In this document: piece after piece, positions 29,601 to 41,104 of the stretch | Numbering within the stretch: the stretch's first letter is position 1 | Layout of the letters: the number at the start of each line of letters is the position of its first letter | Assembly (NCBI RefSeq): GCF_041260155.1 | Contig: NC_091938.1 | Coordinates: 16,832,219 to 16,896,218, forward strand | Length of the DNA stretch: 64,000 nucleotides | Origin: Ptychodera flava | Taxonomy: Eukaryota; Hemichordata; Enteropneusta; Ptychoderidae | Reading direction: 5' to 3' | Made by a program: the position numbers and the translations under genes | The notes under the pieces: model-generated | Told to the model about the DNA's origin: nothing | What the model saw: only the letters and a program-made list of their open reading frames with translations | The model's database searches: none

Positions 29601-31390
29601 TCAACATATGAATAGATCGCTCCAAAAACAGACCGTGGCCCACCCCTAAATAACCTCTTGTGGAGAACCCTGTAAAAGCAGATTCTGTTATATGTAAAAA
29701 TGAAACCGCTAGTGATAAACACACACAGATAATCAACAATCATGCATACAGCGATGACCCTCAGCTATGGCAATACAGCATCAATGTCTGATAATACACT
29801 TTGAACTCAGATACAAAGCTCCTCTGACTGTCAGCTGCATATTGCCTGGTTATGGCTTATGCCTGGCATTGGTGACACTGCTACTAAAAAAAGAAGCATG
29901 TTTAATAGAAACACGCAACTGCATGTGTGCCAGAAAGACAACCACTTGTACAACCCGCTACCCAGCTGAGCATTTGCACATGAAGTTCCACAATGAACAC
30001 ATCACTATACCTGTCCCCATGCAATGCAGACATACACTTGACTAATAGATTCAGCTTTGCTTGGGAGTTCTGTGACCTCTGACCTCATGGTGTAGGTAGG
30101 GTAGGAGGTCACAGAGCATCTACTCACAGCTGAATCGTTCAGTCTGCACATGCACTAACACTGTCAGAACCTAGATTCGAAGTTGACTCACACCTCTGAG
30201 CAACCCAGATACAGAGGGGGCGTTGCCACTACAAGCCCAGATAGGCAACCACTCTCAACAAACGAAAGGTGCGCTGCCATTTACTGTAGTGTAGATAATG
30301 AAGTGTGGAGTACGCCACTTCTGCCAGTGTACCAAATAGGTAAACATCACTACAAAGTAGGCTTACATGTATAGTTCCATAGCCCAGTGCCATCTAACAC
30401 CTGATTTCACAATGTGTTGTTTCATGCAAGATGTATTGATGAGCATTGTTTTAGTATGCAAATCAACGTACAATTAGTCATTGTCAATGGTATAGTCATT
30501 GGTCAGAAATTGTGCACTGTCTAGCCAGTGCAAAGTGTATCCTAATTAAAACAGGTACGCCCTGTAGGGCATTGGACATTTCACAACCAGGGTTGGATTT
30601 TCATTTTGAGTTGTCAGTCGTCCATTATCTTTGAACTTTCAATGTTCAAGATCACTTTGCATGTCATGTTAGAAGAAAAAAGAAAGATTTTGTGACTTTT
30701 CTTCAGCTTTCGTGCGTTAGTATAAAGTTCTTGTACTTTGTCATGAGACCTTGGTGAAAACACCAAACAATATTGTAAAAACGCAAAACTTTAAAAGTGT
30801 AAGAGGCATTGTAGAATTGTTTTCAACTTTTTCACAAGTGTGAGATTTGGTTCCGTAGTACACAGATAATGTGTGTCCATGACTCCTGAGGGTATGAGAA
30901 GTTTTTTCAGGAACAATACAAGTTGAAATGTGCAGTAGATGACACATTACAAATAATTTGGTGAAATAAAATTTTATTGGTAATTTCATAGCCAAGAGAA
31001 CAAACAATATTTACTGGGATAATTTTTTCTTTCTTGTGTCACACTGTTATAATGTAGGGAGTATTTTTTCTGGCCTCAAGCTATCAAAGCTATTGACAAA
31101 AACTTGTGTGGCATTGCCATATAGCCACGTACATGCATGATGGCTTCGTTGTGGCTGACACACATTGCTAATTTTAATATTCATATAGTTCTAAAATGTG
31201 TAGCCGGTGTGTTTTTTTGAAAGCAAAGCATATTAAAAACTTGTATAGTGGTATTATAATTACCATCATTGACATCATCATCATCGTTATCATTGTTATT
31301 ATTCTTGTGGTTGCATTAGGAAATAGATGCTTATTTTTGTACTTTCTAATTACTATTCAAGGGTTGTGAATAAAGACTACTCCTGTTACC
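26637..31390 (+). other. Probable CASC3 3' UTR and downstream sequence
   Basis: About 4.75 kb with no convincing coding exon. If the site at 31369 is used, the 3' UTR would be unusually long. Other weak + strand signals exist (AATAAA at 30965; ATTAAA variants), so shorter ends are possible. It holds a degenerate TTAA-type MITE (about 28888-28976) and an imperfect inverted repeat at 30049-30138. Confidence 0.4.
31369..31374 (+). promoter_or_regulatory. Candidate poly(A) signal for CASC3
   Basis: AATAAA with TGTA about 30 bp upstream and a GT/T-rich stretch (about 31407-31450) downstream, the usual cleavage-site arrangement. A second + strand AATAAA is at 31589-31594. Confidence 0.45.
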
Positions 31391-31565
31391 AACATCACTT
31401 GATGTCTCTGTGAGTTTTCATGTGTTGTTGCCAGAGTCTTGAGTTGTTGATAGAAATTCTCCACAGCTCAATCCTCTTCTTCATTTCAGGTAGAATGCAA
31501 CTCGGGGACACATATTCGGATTCTTAAACTCCTACGGTATTCTTTTGGGCAACTGCTTGTAGGGG

Positions 31566-31635
31566 TTTATTTTAAAGCTTATTGAGTAAATAAAGTTTTC
31601 ACCAGCTTAGTTTTGTAAAAATTGGGAATTTTATT
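31566..31635 (-). promoter_or_regulatory. Candidate poly(A) signals for the phosphatase gene
   Basis: Two AATAAA hexamers read on the minus strand (31635-31630 and 31571-31566), 140-210 bp beyond the stop codon at 31775, giving a short 3' UTR. Confidence 0.45.
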
Positions 31636-31774
31636 TCTCCATGTACCATACATAGTCGGTGACCTCTTATCACCTCACATAGACCTTTGACCCCACTTTT
31701 GACATGGCATTATTGAAGAAAATGAAGATTTTTGATCTAGCGCCTCTCCCACTAAACTGGGAGACCACAGTGAA

Positions 31775-31950
31775 TCAGTCACTGACTTGTTCGCAGTGGG
31801 GTCTTGGTAGCTGTAAGGACTGTTGCAATGCTACATCATCTGACTGTGTGTAGTCTGAGTCAAAGTCATAGCCCATAATATGCGCCTGGCCCATCAGCCA
31901 ATCATAATCCCTGCATGACACGTAGGCTTCCATTAGCAGAGAGAAGAAAC
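31775..31950 (-). CDS. Phosphatase-like gene, exon 3
   Basis: Follows acceptor TTCTTCACAG and completes the Gly codon of RTG. Encodes GFFSLLMEAYVSCRDYDW and IMGYDFDSD, mirroring LLHLARSKK...AMGYQFDSD of domain 1, then a short tail ending HCEQVSD and TGA. The match to domain 1 is what identifies this exon. Confidence 0.85.
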
Positions 31951-34900
31951 CTGTGAAGAAATGAATTCATTGATAATAATTTCTGCACTTGGAAATTTAT
32001 TTATTTGGGTTATTTTATCAAAGTGAATACTCTTTTGGTGATAATTTAGCATGGTGTATTTTGGTGGTGGGGAGGGTAGTACGGAAAAGTCATAATGAGG
32101 CCATCAATTTTCCTAGAAGTCGAAAAAGCCACATGGTATACCAAAACAAGCGACCTAACGGCCGATATAGCTCTGCTGTGTTTATGTAGAGAATAACTAT
32201 TTTGACACATGTTGATGAAGAAGGTGGAAATCTTTGATAGCTCATTTCAGTGGCCAGAAAAAAGTTGCTAAAATAGCTGCAAAATTACACAATTGAAGAT
32301 TTCATCATAATCTGAATATATCACATTTGATCATCCCTAAGAACATGTCAACCAAAGCTATCTGATGAGTAGTTTTTTGAGAATGAAATTTTCTGACCAA
32401 AAATGGCAAACATTGCCCCAAAATAAAAATTGCAGATTTCTCCATAATTTCAATATATCATATATTAAAATAATCCCTTGGAACCTGTATACCAAATATC
32501 AAAGCTATCGACTTGCAGTTTTTGAGAAAAAAAAAATTTAACCAAAAATGGCAAAAATTGCCCAAAATACAATGTGCCCAAAAAATATAAATATGCAAAT
32601 TTAACCATGATTTGAACAAACTTAAGTAAGGTCACCCAAAGTGAACTGCATATATAAAATTTCAAAGCAATCGGACTTGCGGTTTCAGAGGAGAAGGCAA
32701 TTGTTGACAGACGACGGATGATGGACAACAGATGACAGACGACGGAAGATCAACCTATTTGATAAGCTCCGTGTCGCTGACAGCGGAGCTAAAAAGCGAA
32801 AAAATCCCCACCCCATATTGGAATGGACAGTCCCTAGATCCAGTCTAACTCACCATCTTACTAACTGACAACAATCATGCAGAGTATATGCTGTGAGGGT
32901 GACCGTAGATCATTAAATTACACTCAAGGGTGTAGAACTCTAGTAATTATTCAAAATTTTTGTACTTTTCTGCCACAGTTTGCAGTTAATGTTTTCAAAA
33001 CTGGGACAAGTTGATATATGTATACCAGTCTCACCTGTGCGATACCCAATTGTACAGTGCATTAGAATGGGCGGCCTGTGTTGCGTTGCTATTTCCGCTA
33101 TTCTGTCCCTGAACTCGTGAAATATTCTGACACCATCACTGCCGCATGGGTAAGCTGTAAAAAATAGTGTGACCACCATATTACTTCACAGATAAATACA
33201 CTTAACAGAAAGGCCTTGTATTAGCATATGTGTCTATTGCATCCAATCAGTGCGCTCAGTAATTTTGGGACATCTACATGTAAGTCATGGTTATGCATGT
33301 TTGTAAGTCCTTGTGCCAAGTTTAAAAGAAATCTGTCAAGGAATGTCGGAGTAACGGCTGTGGACAAAAAAAAAACACAACAAAATGACCATGTGGCACA
33401 AGTGAGGTTGATTGATCTTGCTTTTGAATAAATGGAGAGGGAGACGAAAACAATCCCAAAATTATTGAATAACAAGTCATTGACAAAGACATAGTCCCCA
33501 CTTGTAATAGGAGTATTAGTCTTGATGGGGCAGGGAAATGTGGTCATTAAGAAGTATCACTGGAGTGTATATGTTGAGATCTATGGGCACATAGGTCTAT
33601 GTCGTTGTTCCCAATTTGAAACACATGAGGCATGTCTATTAAAGTTATGGTTCTAAATCGGGAAAAAAGATCAGACCTCTAGCTGTATTGGCTAGCCAAG
33701 AAATAAATATGTGCATAATAATGAGGTACAAGATGTGATATCTTAAGGTCTAATATCCTATCAGAATTGGAGGGTATAGAACTTGTGGTTACCGAGTTAT
33801 GCATATGTATGTATAATCAAGGTCAAAGGTCATCAAGGTCACGTGACATTTTGAAAAAAATTTGTTTTGCTAATTAATCCCTATATGCCAAAAATCAGAC
33901 CTCTAGCTCTATTCCCTTGCCCAGAATTAGATGTGTGCATAATTAATGAGGTAAAGCGTGTGTTGTCATAAGGTCTCCCACCCTACTAAATATAAAGGAC
34001 ATAGCACTTGTAGTTATGTATTTATCGACATAAACATATATTTCAGGTCGAAGGTCATCAAGGTCACATTACATTTGGTCAAAAAATTTCTATCTTATAG
34101 TTATCCCTATATACCAAAAATCAGACATCCAGCTCTATGGGTTTGCTCAGAATTTGATATACGCATAATTAATGAGGTCTATTGGCCAGAGGTCCATATA
34201 TCTTTCTTTCATGAATTTGACTTTGTTTGTGTACCGTCTATTTACTGTCCGTTCTGTGCTGTTTTGTGTCTATGTTTACAACTATTGTCTTACAAATTTT
34301 GACCTAGTGTTATTGGATTATGGATTGGTATGATTGCGATTATTGTACAGTATGAAGCATCATAAGGTCTCCCATCATACCATATATAAAGAGTGTACCA
34401 CTTGTGGTTACTGAGTTATGGACAAATATGTATATTTGAGGTCAAAGGTCACCAAGGTCACATGACATTTTGTCAAAAAAAATTGTAGTGCTAAGTTATC
34501 CCAATATACCAAAACTCAGACCTCTAGCTCTATTAGCTCGCTCAAAATTAGATATGCAAATAATTAATGAGGTACAATATTGTGACGTCATAAAGTGTCC
34601 CATCATACCATACATGAAAGGTGTAGCACTTGTGGTTACTGAGTTATGGACAACTATGTATATTTGAGGTTAAAGGTCACCGAGGTCACGTGACATTTTG
34701 TCAAAAAAATTGTATTCCTACGTTATCCCTATATACCAAAAATCAGACCTCTAGCTCTATTGGTTCGCTAACAATTAGATATGAGCATAATTAATGAGGT
34801 AAAATATGTGGCGTCATAAGCTCTCCCATCATACCATATATGAAGGGTGTAACACTTGTGGTTACTGAGTTATGGACAAATATATATATATTTGAGGTCA

Positions 34901-36527
34901 AAGGCCACTGAGGTCTCGTGACATTTTGTCAAAATATCTGAGATATCTGCATGAGCTTATGGACTCACGGATGGACTCACGGACAGACATGACCCAATCT
35001 ATAAGCCCCCTGGACTTCATCCGTGGGGACTAAAAACTGTGTCACTGCATCCTTTTTGCAATATGAATACGATGAGAAACTAAATTTTTATTTTTCTTGG
35101 CCTTATGCATGGGAGTCTATGGACTGCCTTATACATGGGAGTCTATGGACTGCCTTATACATGGGAGTCTATGGAGACTGCCTTATACATGGGAGTCTAT
35201 GGAGATGAAAACTAAAAAGTCCTCTAATACGACCAAATTTGATCGCATTGTGAAACAAATCGACGTGCATCTGTATGGGGTAGGGTACTATCGTTGTGCA
35301 AAGTTTGAAAGAAATTGACCAGGGCATGTCTGAGATATCTGCGTGAACGGACGGACGGACAGACGGACGCACGCACGCACGCACGGACATGACCAAACCT
35401 ATAAGTCCCCCCGGACGGTGTCCGTGGGGACTAAAAAGCATTACTTGGGGAGTAAGGTTTACCCAGGTTACTTGGAACTTACGCGCCGGAATGTGATAAT
35501 AAGGGATGCCAGCTTCTCTGAATGCTTGTCTCTCCAACTCTGCGTTATAGCCAATTTCATCACCGAATTCGTTTTCGTTTTGAAGTTCAACATTCCAGGG
35601 AGAGTTTGGAGAAATGTAGCCATTCGATTTATTCGGATCGATGCGTGTTTCTAATAATCTGAGAATAAACTGTCGGTTCCCTTTAAAGTACGTCTGCGTC
35701 CCAGCTGGGATGTTGAGAAGAGTCACCTCTTCCTGGGAAGGTTGTCCAGAAATGATGGATGTCTTCCCTTGCCTCATGTTGATGACAGCACCAAATCCGG
35801 CTGATTTGATCATCGGGATGTGACTTCTCCAAACCTGTCCGGCATCGAAGAATGTCGGTGACACGAACTTGGCCGGCCAGTACTCCCGCCACTTGGCAAG
35901 CTCACTGGGTGACTTGGTTACGATGGCAACAGGTGGTTCTCTTGTTGCCTTGGAAACTAAAGATACGACGTGTGCATCACTATCGAACTGATAACCCATG
36001 GCGTTGCCAATTCGGTAAAATTCCTTCGACTGCTCTCCATCTTTTGGCGCTAATTTCTTTGATCGGGCGAGATGTAAAAGAACAGTCAGTGATGACGTGT
36101 ATGTGTCGTTGCAAAACACAAGAACTGGTTTTGGAAGACCTTTCACGACGGCCGCGAACTTGTCGACATTGTCCAAGGTCAAGTAGTTTTGGGCGACATC
36201 GACGCTCAATACTTCATATTTTAATCGGAGGGTGTAATTCGTCATCTCTCTGATTTCTCTATTGCTTGGCAAATACTCATGGCCAAGCCAAGCTGGGGCG
36301 CTGATATCGAAGACAGAAATGATAGATTTAAATCCAGTTTCGGCGGCGTATTTGATCTGTCGTTCCGATAATCTTCCCGCCGTGAAGAAATCCGCAGTTA
36401 TTCGCTTGGTCCACCATACTTTGGATGGGTTGAATGGCGTCGGAAACTGTGCGATCGTGACCGGACAAATAGCACCGTAAATCAATAAAGCTTGACATAT
36501 CAAAGTTTTTAGAGTGACACGTGACAT
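31775..36527 (-). CDS. Secreted tandem DUF442/BLH-like phosphatase domain protein (3 exons)
   Basis: Exons 36527-35483, 33154-33035 and 31950-31775 join in frame (phases 1 and 1, GT/AG junctions) to 446 codons plus TGA. A signal peptide is predicted (hydrophobic residues 5-26, likely cut after VTIA). Two homologous domains follow. Domain 1 is about 36-192 (VWWTKRITADFFTAGRL..., strand PVLVFCND, tail AMGYQFDSD); domain 2 is about 214-425 (EYWPAKFVSPTFFDAGQV..., PILMHCTIGYRTG, tail IMGYDFDSD). Domain 2 has a Cys382-X4-Arg387 loop, the form seen in DUF442/rhodanese-like phosphatases. In domain 1, Cys139 is followed by NDTYTS with no Arg, so it is probably inactive. The substrate is unknown; secretion suggests an extracellular or lumenal phosphoester. 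Minus-strand start has A at -3. The family call is from motifs, with no search behind it. Confidence 0.82.
32165..32791 (+). mobile_element. Dispersed repeat in phosphatase intron 2
   Basis: AGCTCTGCTGTGT.TATGTAG, GATGAAGAAGGTGGA and GATAGCTCATTTCA match 61440-61550 in reverse. Repeated 'AAAATGGCAAA..TTGCCC' units follow, with ACAGACGACGGA words near the end and an AGCTCCG...CGGAGCT terminal palindrome. Confidence 0.7.
33035..33154 (-). CDS. Phosphatase-like gene, exon 2 (active-site loop)
   Basis: 120 bp after acceptor TTTTTACAG. Encodes PYPCGSDGVRIFHEFRDRIA...PPILMHCTIGYRT, i.e. the helix and the catalytic loop of domain 2. The donor ACAG|GTGAGA leaves phase 1. Confidence 0.85.
33230..35436 (+). 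mobile_element. Pearl-like element with about 230-bp tandem core, in phosphatase intron 1
   Basis: At least five core copies carry GAGGTCAAAGGTCA, CACGTGACATTTTG, TATACCAAAAATCAGACCTC and CATAATTAATGAGGT at spacings of about 224-235 bp (one gap of 387). They are followed by a four-copy, roughly 30-bp repeat (35100-35210, TACATGGGAGTCTATGGA), an (ACGG/ACGC)n run and a terminus GTCCGTGGGGACTAAAAA. ACRG microsatellite plus tandem core is the layout of pearl/Helentron-derived elements. Confidence 0.7.
35483..36527 (-). CDS. Phosphatase-like gene, exon 1
   Basis: 348 codons plus one base, covering the signal peptide, all of domain 1 and most of domain 2 up to YYHIPA. The donor GTAAGT occupies 35482-35477; the frame stays open past it only because it runs into repeat DNA, so the exon ends here. 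The antisense frames are shadows. Confidence 0.85.
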
Positions 36528-36704
36528 TGTTGGTCGTATCTGTACTTTATAATAGCACTAAATCAAATTTCCGATGTTGTTTAAATTTGCACACACTGTA
36601 AAGGCTGTGGCTAGCGGTCCTTCCCCTCTAGGCGAAAACGAAGACTTGCCCAAACTATCCTACCATACAAAAAGAGAGACAGTTACTTCAGTAAGCACAC
36701 ATTC

Positions 36705-36818
36705 ACCAGTGATCTACTCAGCTCTGGGCCTATGCGCCCCATAGGCGTGTGTACATATGCCTCTGTATGTACACACGTCTATGGGGCGCATAGGCCCAGG
36801 GCTGAATAGATCACAGGT
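36705..36818. repeat. Palindrome 1 of twin pair upstream of phosphatase gene
   Basis: Arms of about 53 bp with four mismatches (GTGATCTACTCAGC..., TATGCGCCCCATAGGCG, TGTGTACATA) around a loop of about 8 bp. Confidence 0.88.
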
Positions 36819-36851
36819 GATTGTGGTTAGCACAATGGACGTACAACAGAC

Positions 36852-36994
36852 CACAGTCACCTGTGGTCGGTCTATTCCGCTCGGCGTCTATGCCCCCATA
36901 GACGTGTGTACATATGCCTGAGAAGTAGACATATGTACACACGTCTATGGGGGCATAGACGCCGAGCGGAATAGACCGACCACAGATGACTGTG
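36852..36994. repeat. Palindrome 2 of twin pair
   Basis: Arms of about 65 bp, nearly perfect (CACAGTCACCTGTGGTCGG, TCTATTCCGCTCGGCGTC, CCCCCATAGACGTGTGTACA), loop about 13 bp. The loop-proximal CCCATAG.CGTGTGTACATA is shared with palindrome 1. Confidence 0.9.
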
Positions 36995-36999
36995 AACAG

Positions 37000-37880
37000 A
37001 CAAATCCAGCAACGCTCACGAATATCTTCCGTACTAACAGCTCTGCATGGCAGTGCTGTATGTTACCGGCTACCCTCCGTATGTTAGCTTCAGCAGAAGC
37101 CCTGGGCCTGAGTTTTGCATAGTATTAGGCCAAGAGTACAGGTGATACCTTGAGTCGACACGATGCAGAAGAAACGAGACTGACGTGATCTTGAACGCGC
37201 CTTGGCTTAGTCAGGTTAGCCACCTGACTAATTGACTACTTGTCCAAGGGGCGCTCTATCTCATAGTCATGTACTAATCTAAATTGGATGGCAGCTGGTG
37301 GCCTGAGTGGTCAAAGGTAGAAAATCCATATCATCTGCGCATGCGTGGTTTCCTGCATTGGCTTTTGGTTACTACCACTGCACGTGTGGCAGGTACAGGT
37401 ACCTGCAGTGTAACCTGACCTGATGCATTACATGTGAATGATAACCGCGCCACCGGGTATGGGATACGTCTCTTGGAGATGGTGATCTGAATGGCGATGG
37501 ACATCAGGGACGTGTATTGTTCAAGTTGGCAAAACACGTTTTTTTTTCCCGAGCTGGAGCACTTTTTACCGTGTCCAGTCGTGTGAATAAGCTTGCTGTT
37601 TTGGGAATTCTGTTGTTGAAATAAGCGAGTCCGCTATTTTAAGTCAATTTTCCTTTTACCATTTCTTACAGTTTTCCAAGGTTCGATAACACATTTAATC
37701 TAGTAACTTCAGTTGTGATAGTTTTAATTCAAATACGGTAACGTGATTTTATATTCTGGACGGCAAGAAAAGGAAAGAGTTGACGAATTCTCTCTAAAAA
37801 CGATATAAAAGAAATTGAATCGTAGACTCAGAAGAATTTTTTTTCCATTTAACTTTATTTCGATAAATTCTTTTGATGTT
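37000..37880. other. No gene recognised
   Basis: Upstream flank of the phosphatase gene. Contains a GCAGGTACAGGTACCTGC palindrome near 37390 and short unconvincing open frames on both strands. Confidence 0.5.
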
Positions 37881-37884
37881 TATC

Positions 37885-38320
37885 TGGTTTATTATTGAAT
37901 CCGTGGCACAATTCGGCCAACCAATAAACCAATTTGCATTTTCAAAAAAGAAATCGAAATTGAGCTAATTTTCAATTTTCAAATTGTTTTATCATCTTGA
38001 TTATTAACTTTTAGGCCTATTTCTAAATTTAAAATCTTTGGGCTGAGATTGAAATATAGGAAACAGGTATATACTGCTGTGAGGATGGCACTTTACGGCC
38101 ATTCAAATTTCCCTCTGACAGACTCTATTTCCAAAAATTCGTATTTCCGTTTTTTCAATTTCCAATATACCAAATGTCCGATTTTCCCATTTCATTTGGA
38201 GCGTGGCCCAGTATCTTTTCATACTGTGGCGGAAATAACTGTATCGAACTGGAATTAAGATGTAACATTTATCTCAGTGTGACCAAATGTACTTGGGCGG
38301 GGCTTGGTTACGATGATTAG
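37885..38320 (+). repeat. Dispersed repeat, inverted partner of 46665-47110
   Basis: TTGGCCAACCAATAAACC-type block, GGTATATACTGCTGTGAGGATGG, AATTTCCAATATACCAAAT and ACCAAATGTACT.GGGCGGG all recur in reverse order at 46665-47110. Noncoding. Confidence 0.78.
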
Positions 38321-38588
38321 CACAAGATACTTTTAAAAATTAACGGGAATGAGGGACTGGTCAGTTTCTTCGGCCTTAGGGGCCGGTGGATTCATGGGTG
38401 TCACCCTGTTTTTCACCTTGTTGACAGGGTCACCTATTTTGAAATGCCGAATAGGGGGGTCGGTGTGTTTTTAAATTTCAACACTGGCTCATACTTGCCT
38501 AAAATGCATCAAATGCATCGTGCTAGCCATGAATTTCATCATTCAGTTTCATTTTTCGGTGCGCCATTTGGGCGCGTAACTTTACTAA

Positions 38589-38725
38589 TATGAGGTTATT
38601 ACGAAAATACCGCAAAGGATGCACGAGGACATTGGCGCAGCGTATCGCTCGAAGCGAAGCGGAGGGTGTTGCACGGCGCCAATGTCCTAGTGCATCCTTT
38701 GCGGTATTTTCGTGATAACATTATA
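38589..38725. mobile_element. Snap-back MITE, 137 bp
   Basis: Arms of 50 bp, near-perfect (ACGAAAATACCGCAAAGG, ATGCAC.AGGACATTGGCGC), loop about 37 bp including CGAAGCGAAGCGGAG. Confidence 0.85.
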
Positions 38726-38888
38726 ATACATCTTACATTCTTCACTGGGACATCAAATTGTCTAGCTGTGGCTATGCAGGTCACGCACGCTACCCGCCAA
38801 CAATAGCTGCGTTTCCAAAGCTACAAATTGTCTGAGTAGTGACCGTTTTAGTGCAATGTCAACATTTTGTTCTTCCGATTTATACTAT

Positions 38889-39541
38889 TGTCATAATCTT
38901 CCAAATTGGCGCACAGAATAGTAATATTTCACGCTCAAAATACATTAGCGTTCTGGGACGCGAGTGATCAAGCTGATGTTTCTTTGTTTGGACTCTAACA
39001 ATGCTGGCGCCACGAAATACCAGCACAGTATCGACGACATGATCTCACTCATTTACACATTTACAAGAATTACCCAGTAACATATTTTCTCATGGAGGTA
39101 TTCTGCGTACTACCCCTATGTTCTGATGTGTTTCAACCAATCGTAATATTGAGCCGTTGTTATCATTTTAATTTATTCATGGCGTGGTTTTGAAACAAAA
39201 GAATTGTAGCAAGCCACGCACGGGCAAGTGATAATTTCTACTTTTGTAATCCTTTCTAATGTCGGTAAATCAAAGCATTTTCTTATTATATTCTTTATGG
39301 CGTCGGCATCCGACATAGCCAAGATATTGTATAATAGACACACTAACTCAGAGGATTGAACTTGGACCACGGTCACTCTCTAGTGGAGTGACCGACACGA
39401 GGACCGATAACCACGGTCACTCTCTTGTGGAGTGACCGAGACAGGACATTCACAGTTATGGTTCCGTATTCAATAAATAAGTTCCAGTTGTACATCAGCA
39501 CTCGTCGTCTGATCCAGCTTCTTTTCCTTTATGTTAGGACA
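38889..39541. repeat. Left LTR of the short LTR element
   Basis: About 653 bp, TG...CA termini, near-identical to 40451-41104. Confidence 0.85.
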
Positions 39542-40450
39542 TGGTGGAGAATCTATACAAAAGCATTTATCCTCGTATTTTTGTTATAACTGTAACTTTG
39601 CTTAAGTGTTTTTATCAGCTGTTGAGTGACACATTGACATTTGCTATGATTTTATCGTGTGAGATTCGTAGTGTGTGGGGTAACGGCCGGCTCCATCATG
39701 CTGCCTGATGTCACACCCTCAGAAGCAAAATTCTATGTTTCACGATTCAGTATGATATCGCAATAGGAATTTTGTCTACATTATGTTGTATTGTATATTG
39801 TTTCTTCGACACCCTAGTTTCCGTTGTGTATTTCTTTTAATGTTGCATCTCATTTTTAACTTTTGCTCTCAGTTATGCAAATTACCCTTTGTATGAAATT
39901 CAATTGTTTTACTTTCGCTGAATGCCCAAATCTGAAAACGTTCATTTTTTTGCTTCTCTCAAAACTTTAACAGTGTTTAGGCCAACAAAATATCATTTCA
40001 TACACTTTAAATCACACGTTTCCGTACAAATGAGGATCTATTTGAAAGCCATTTTTGCAAAGATTTTTGGAACACCAATGCTTGGTCTCTATTTCCGTTT
40101 TACGCTAAGCCAGCGTGTTTTTCTTGTAAGTAAGATTTACGAACAGGCTTTATTTATTATAATGCTGACGGCAAACCAAGAGATGGTCACAAGAAGACGC
40201 ACAAAGTCCGCCATCCAAATGCCTACACGCTCTTTACTATTATTCTTCGAGGCCAAACGAGCCCAATTATTACCCGCCAAAGACGCGAGGATTATTTTTA
40301 AGGTTAATAGCGATCATGCATTTTAAGATTATAAATCACACGTGTTTCAGACTTTCTTTTAAAGAAATGTACTTTGTCATATTCTCAACTCAGAGGGAAC
40401 GGACGTATTATTTTGAAAATGAGGTCATTTTCTATTTCGAAATTGGCCCA

Positions 40451-41104
40451 TGTCATAATCTTCCAAATTGGCGCACAGAATAGTAATATTTCACGCTCAA
40501 AATACATTAGCGTTCTGGGACGCGAGTGATCAAGCTGATGTTTCTTTGTTTGGACTCTAACAATGCTGGCGCCACGAAATACCAGCACAGTATCGACGAC
40601 ATGATCTCACTCATTTACACATTTACAAGAATTACCCAGTAACATATTTTCTCATGGAGGTATTCTGCGTACTACCCCTATGTTCTGATGTGTTTCAACC
40701 AATCGTAATATTGAGCCGTTGTTATCATTTTAATTTATTCATGGCGTGGTTTTGAAACAAAAGAATTGTAGCAAGCCACGCACGGGCAAGTGATAATTTC
40801 TACTTTTGTAATCCTTTCTAATGTCGGTAAATCAAAGCATTTTCTTATTATATTCTTTATGGCGTCGGCATCCGACATAGCCAAGATATTGTATAAATAG
40901 ACACACTAACTCAGAGGATTGAACTTGGACCACGGTCACTCTCTAGTGGAGTGACCGACACGAGGACCGATAACCACGGTCACTCTCTTGTGGAGTGACC
41001 GAGACAGGACATTCACAGTTATGGTTCCGTATTCAATAAATAAGTTCCAGTTGTACATCAGCACTCGTCGTCTGATCCAGCTTCTTTTCCTTAATGTTAG
41101 GACA
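40451..41104. repeat. Right LTR of the short LTR element
   Basis: About 654 bp, TG...CA termini. The repeat interrupted at 38888 appears to resume from 41105. Confidence 0.85.

Larger units (their letters stand above)
38889..41104. mobile_element. Short non-autonomous LTR retroelement
   Basis: Two near-identical direct repeats (38889-39541 and 40451-41104), each starting TGTCATAATC and ending TTAGGACA, bound an internal segment of about 910 bp. Each LTR has a TATA-like box and an AATAAA near its end, plus a duplicated hairpin-forming CCACGGTCACTCTC block. The internal segment opens with TGG, as a primer site would, and has no recognisable gag or pol. This is a TRIM/LARD-like fossil of unassigned family; the near-identical LTRs suggest a recent insertion. 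No clear target duplication was seen. Confidence 0.8.

Noticed and set aside
35169-35482. Last 104 codons of the 452-codon minus-strand frame (KFQVTWVN...ACVRPSVRPSV)
   Set aside because: They lie past a consensus donor and translate the pearl-like repeat and its ACRG run; the real protein continues in exon 2.
39922-40326. 134-codon frame in the interior of the short LTR element
   Set aside because: No gag, protease, reverse transcriptase or integrase resemblance; treated as noncoding filler of a non-autonomous fossil.
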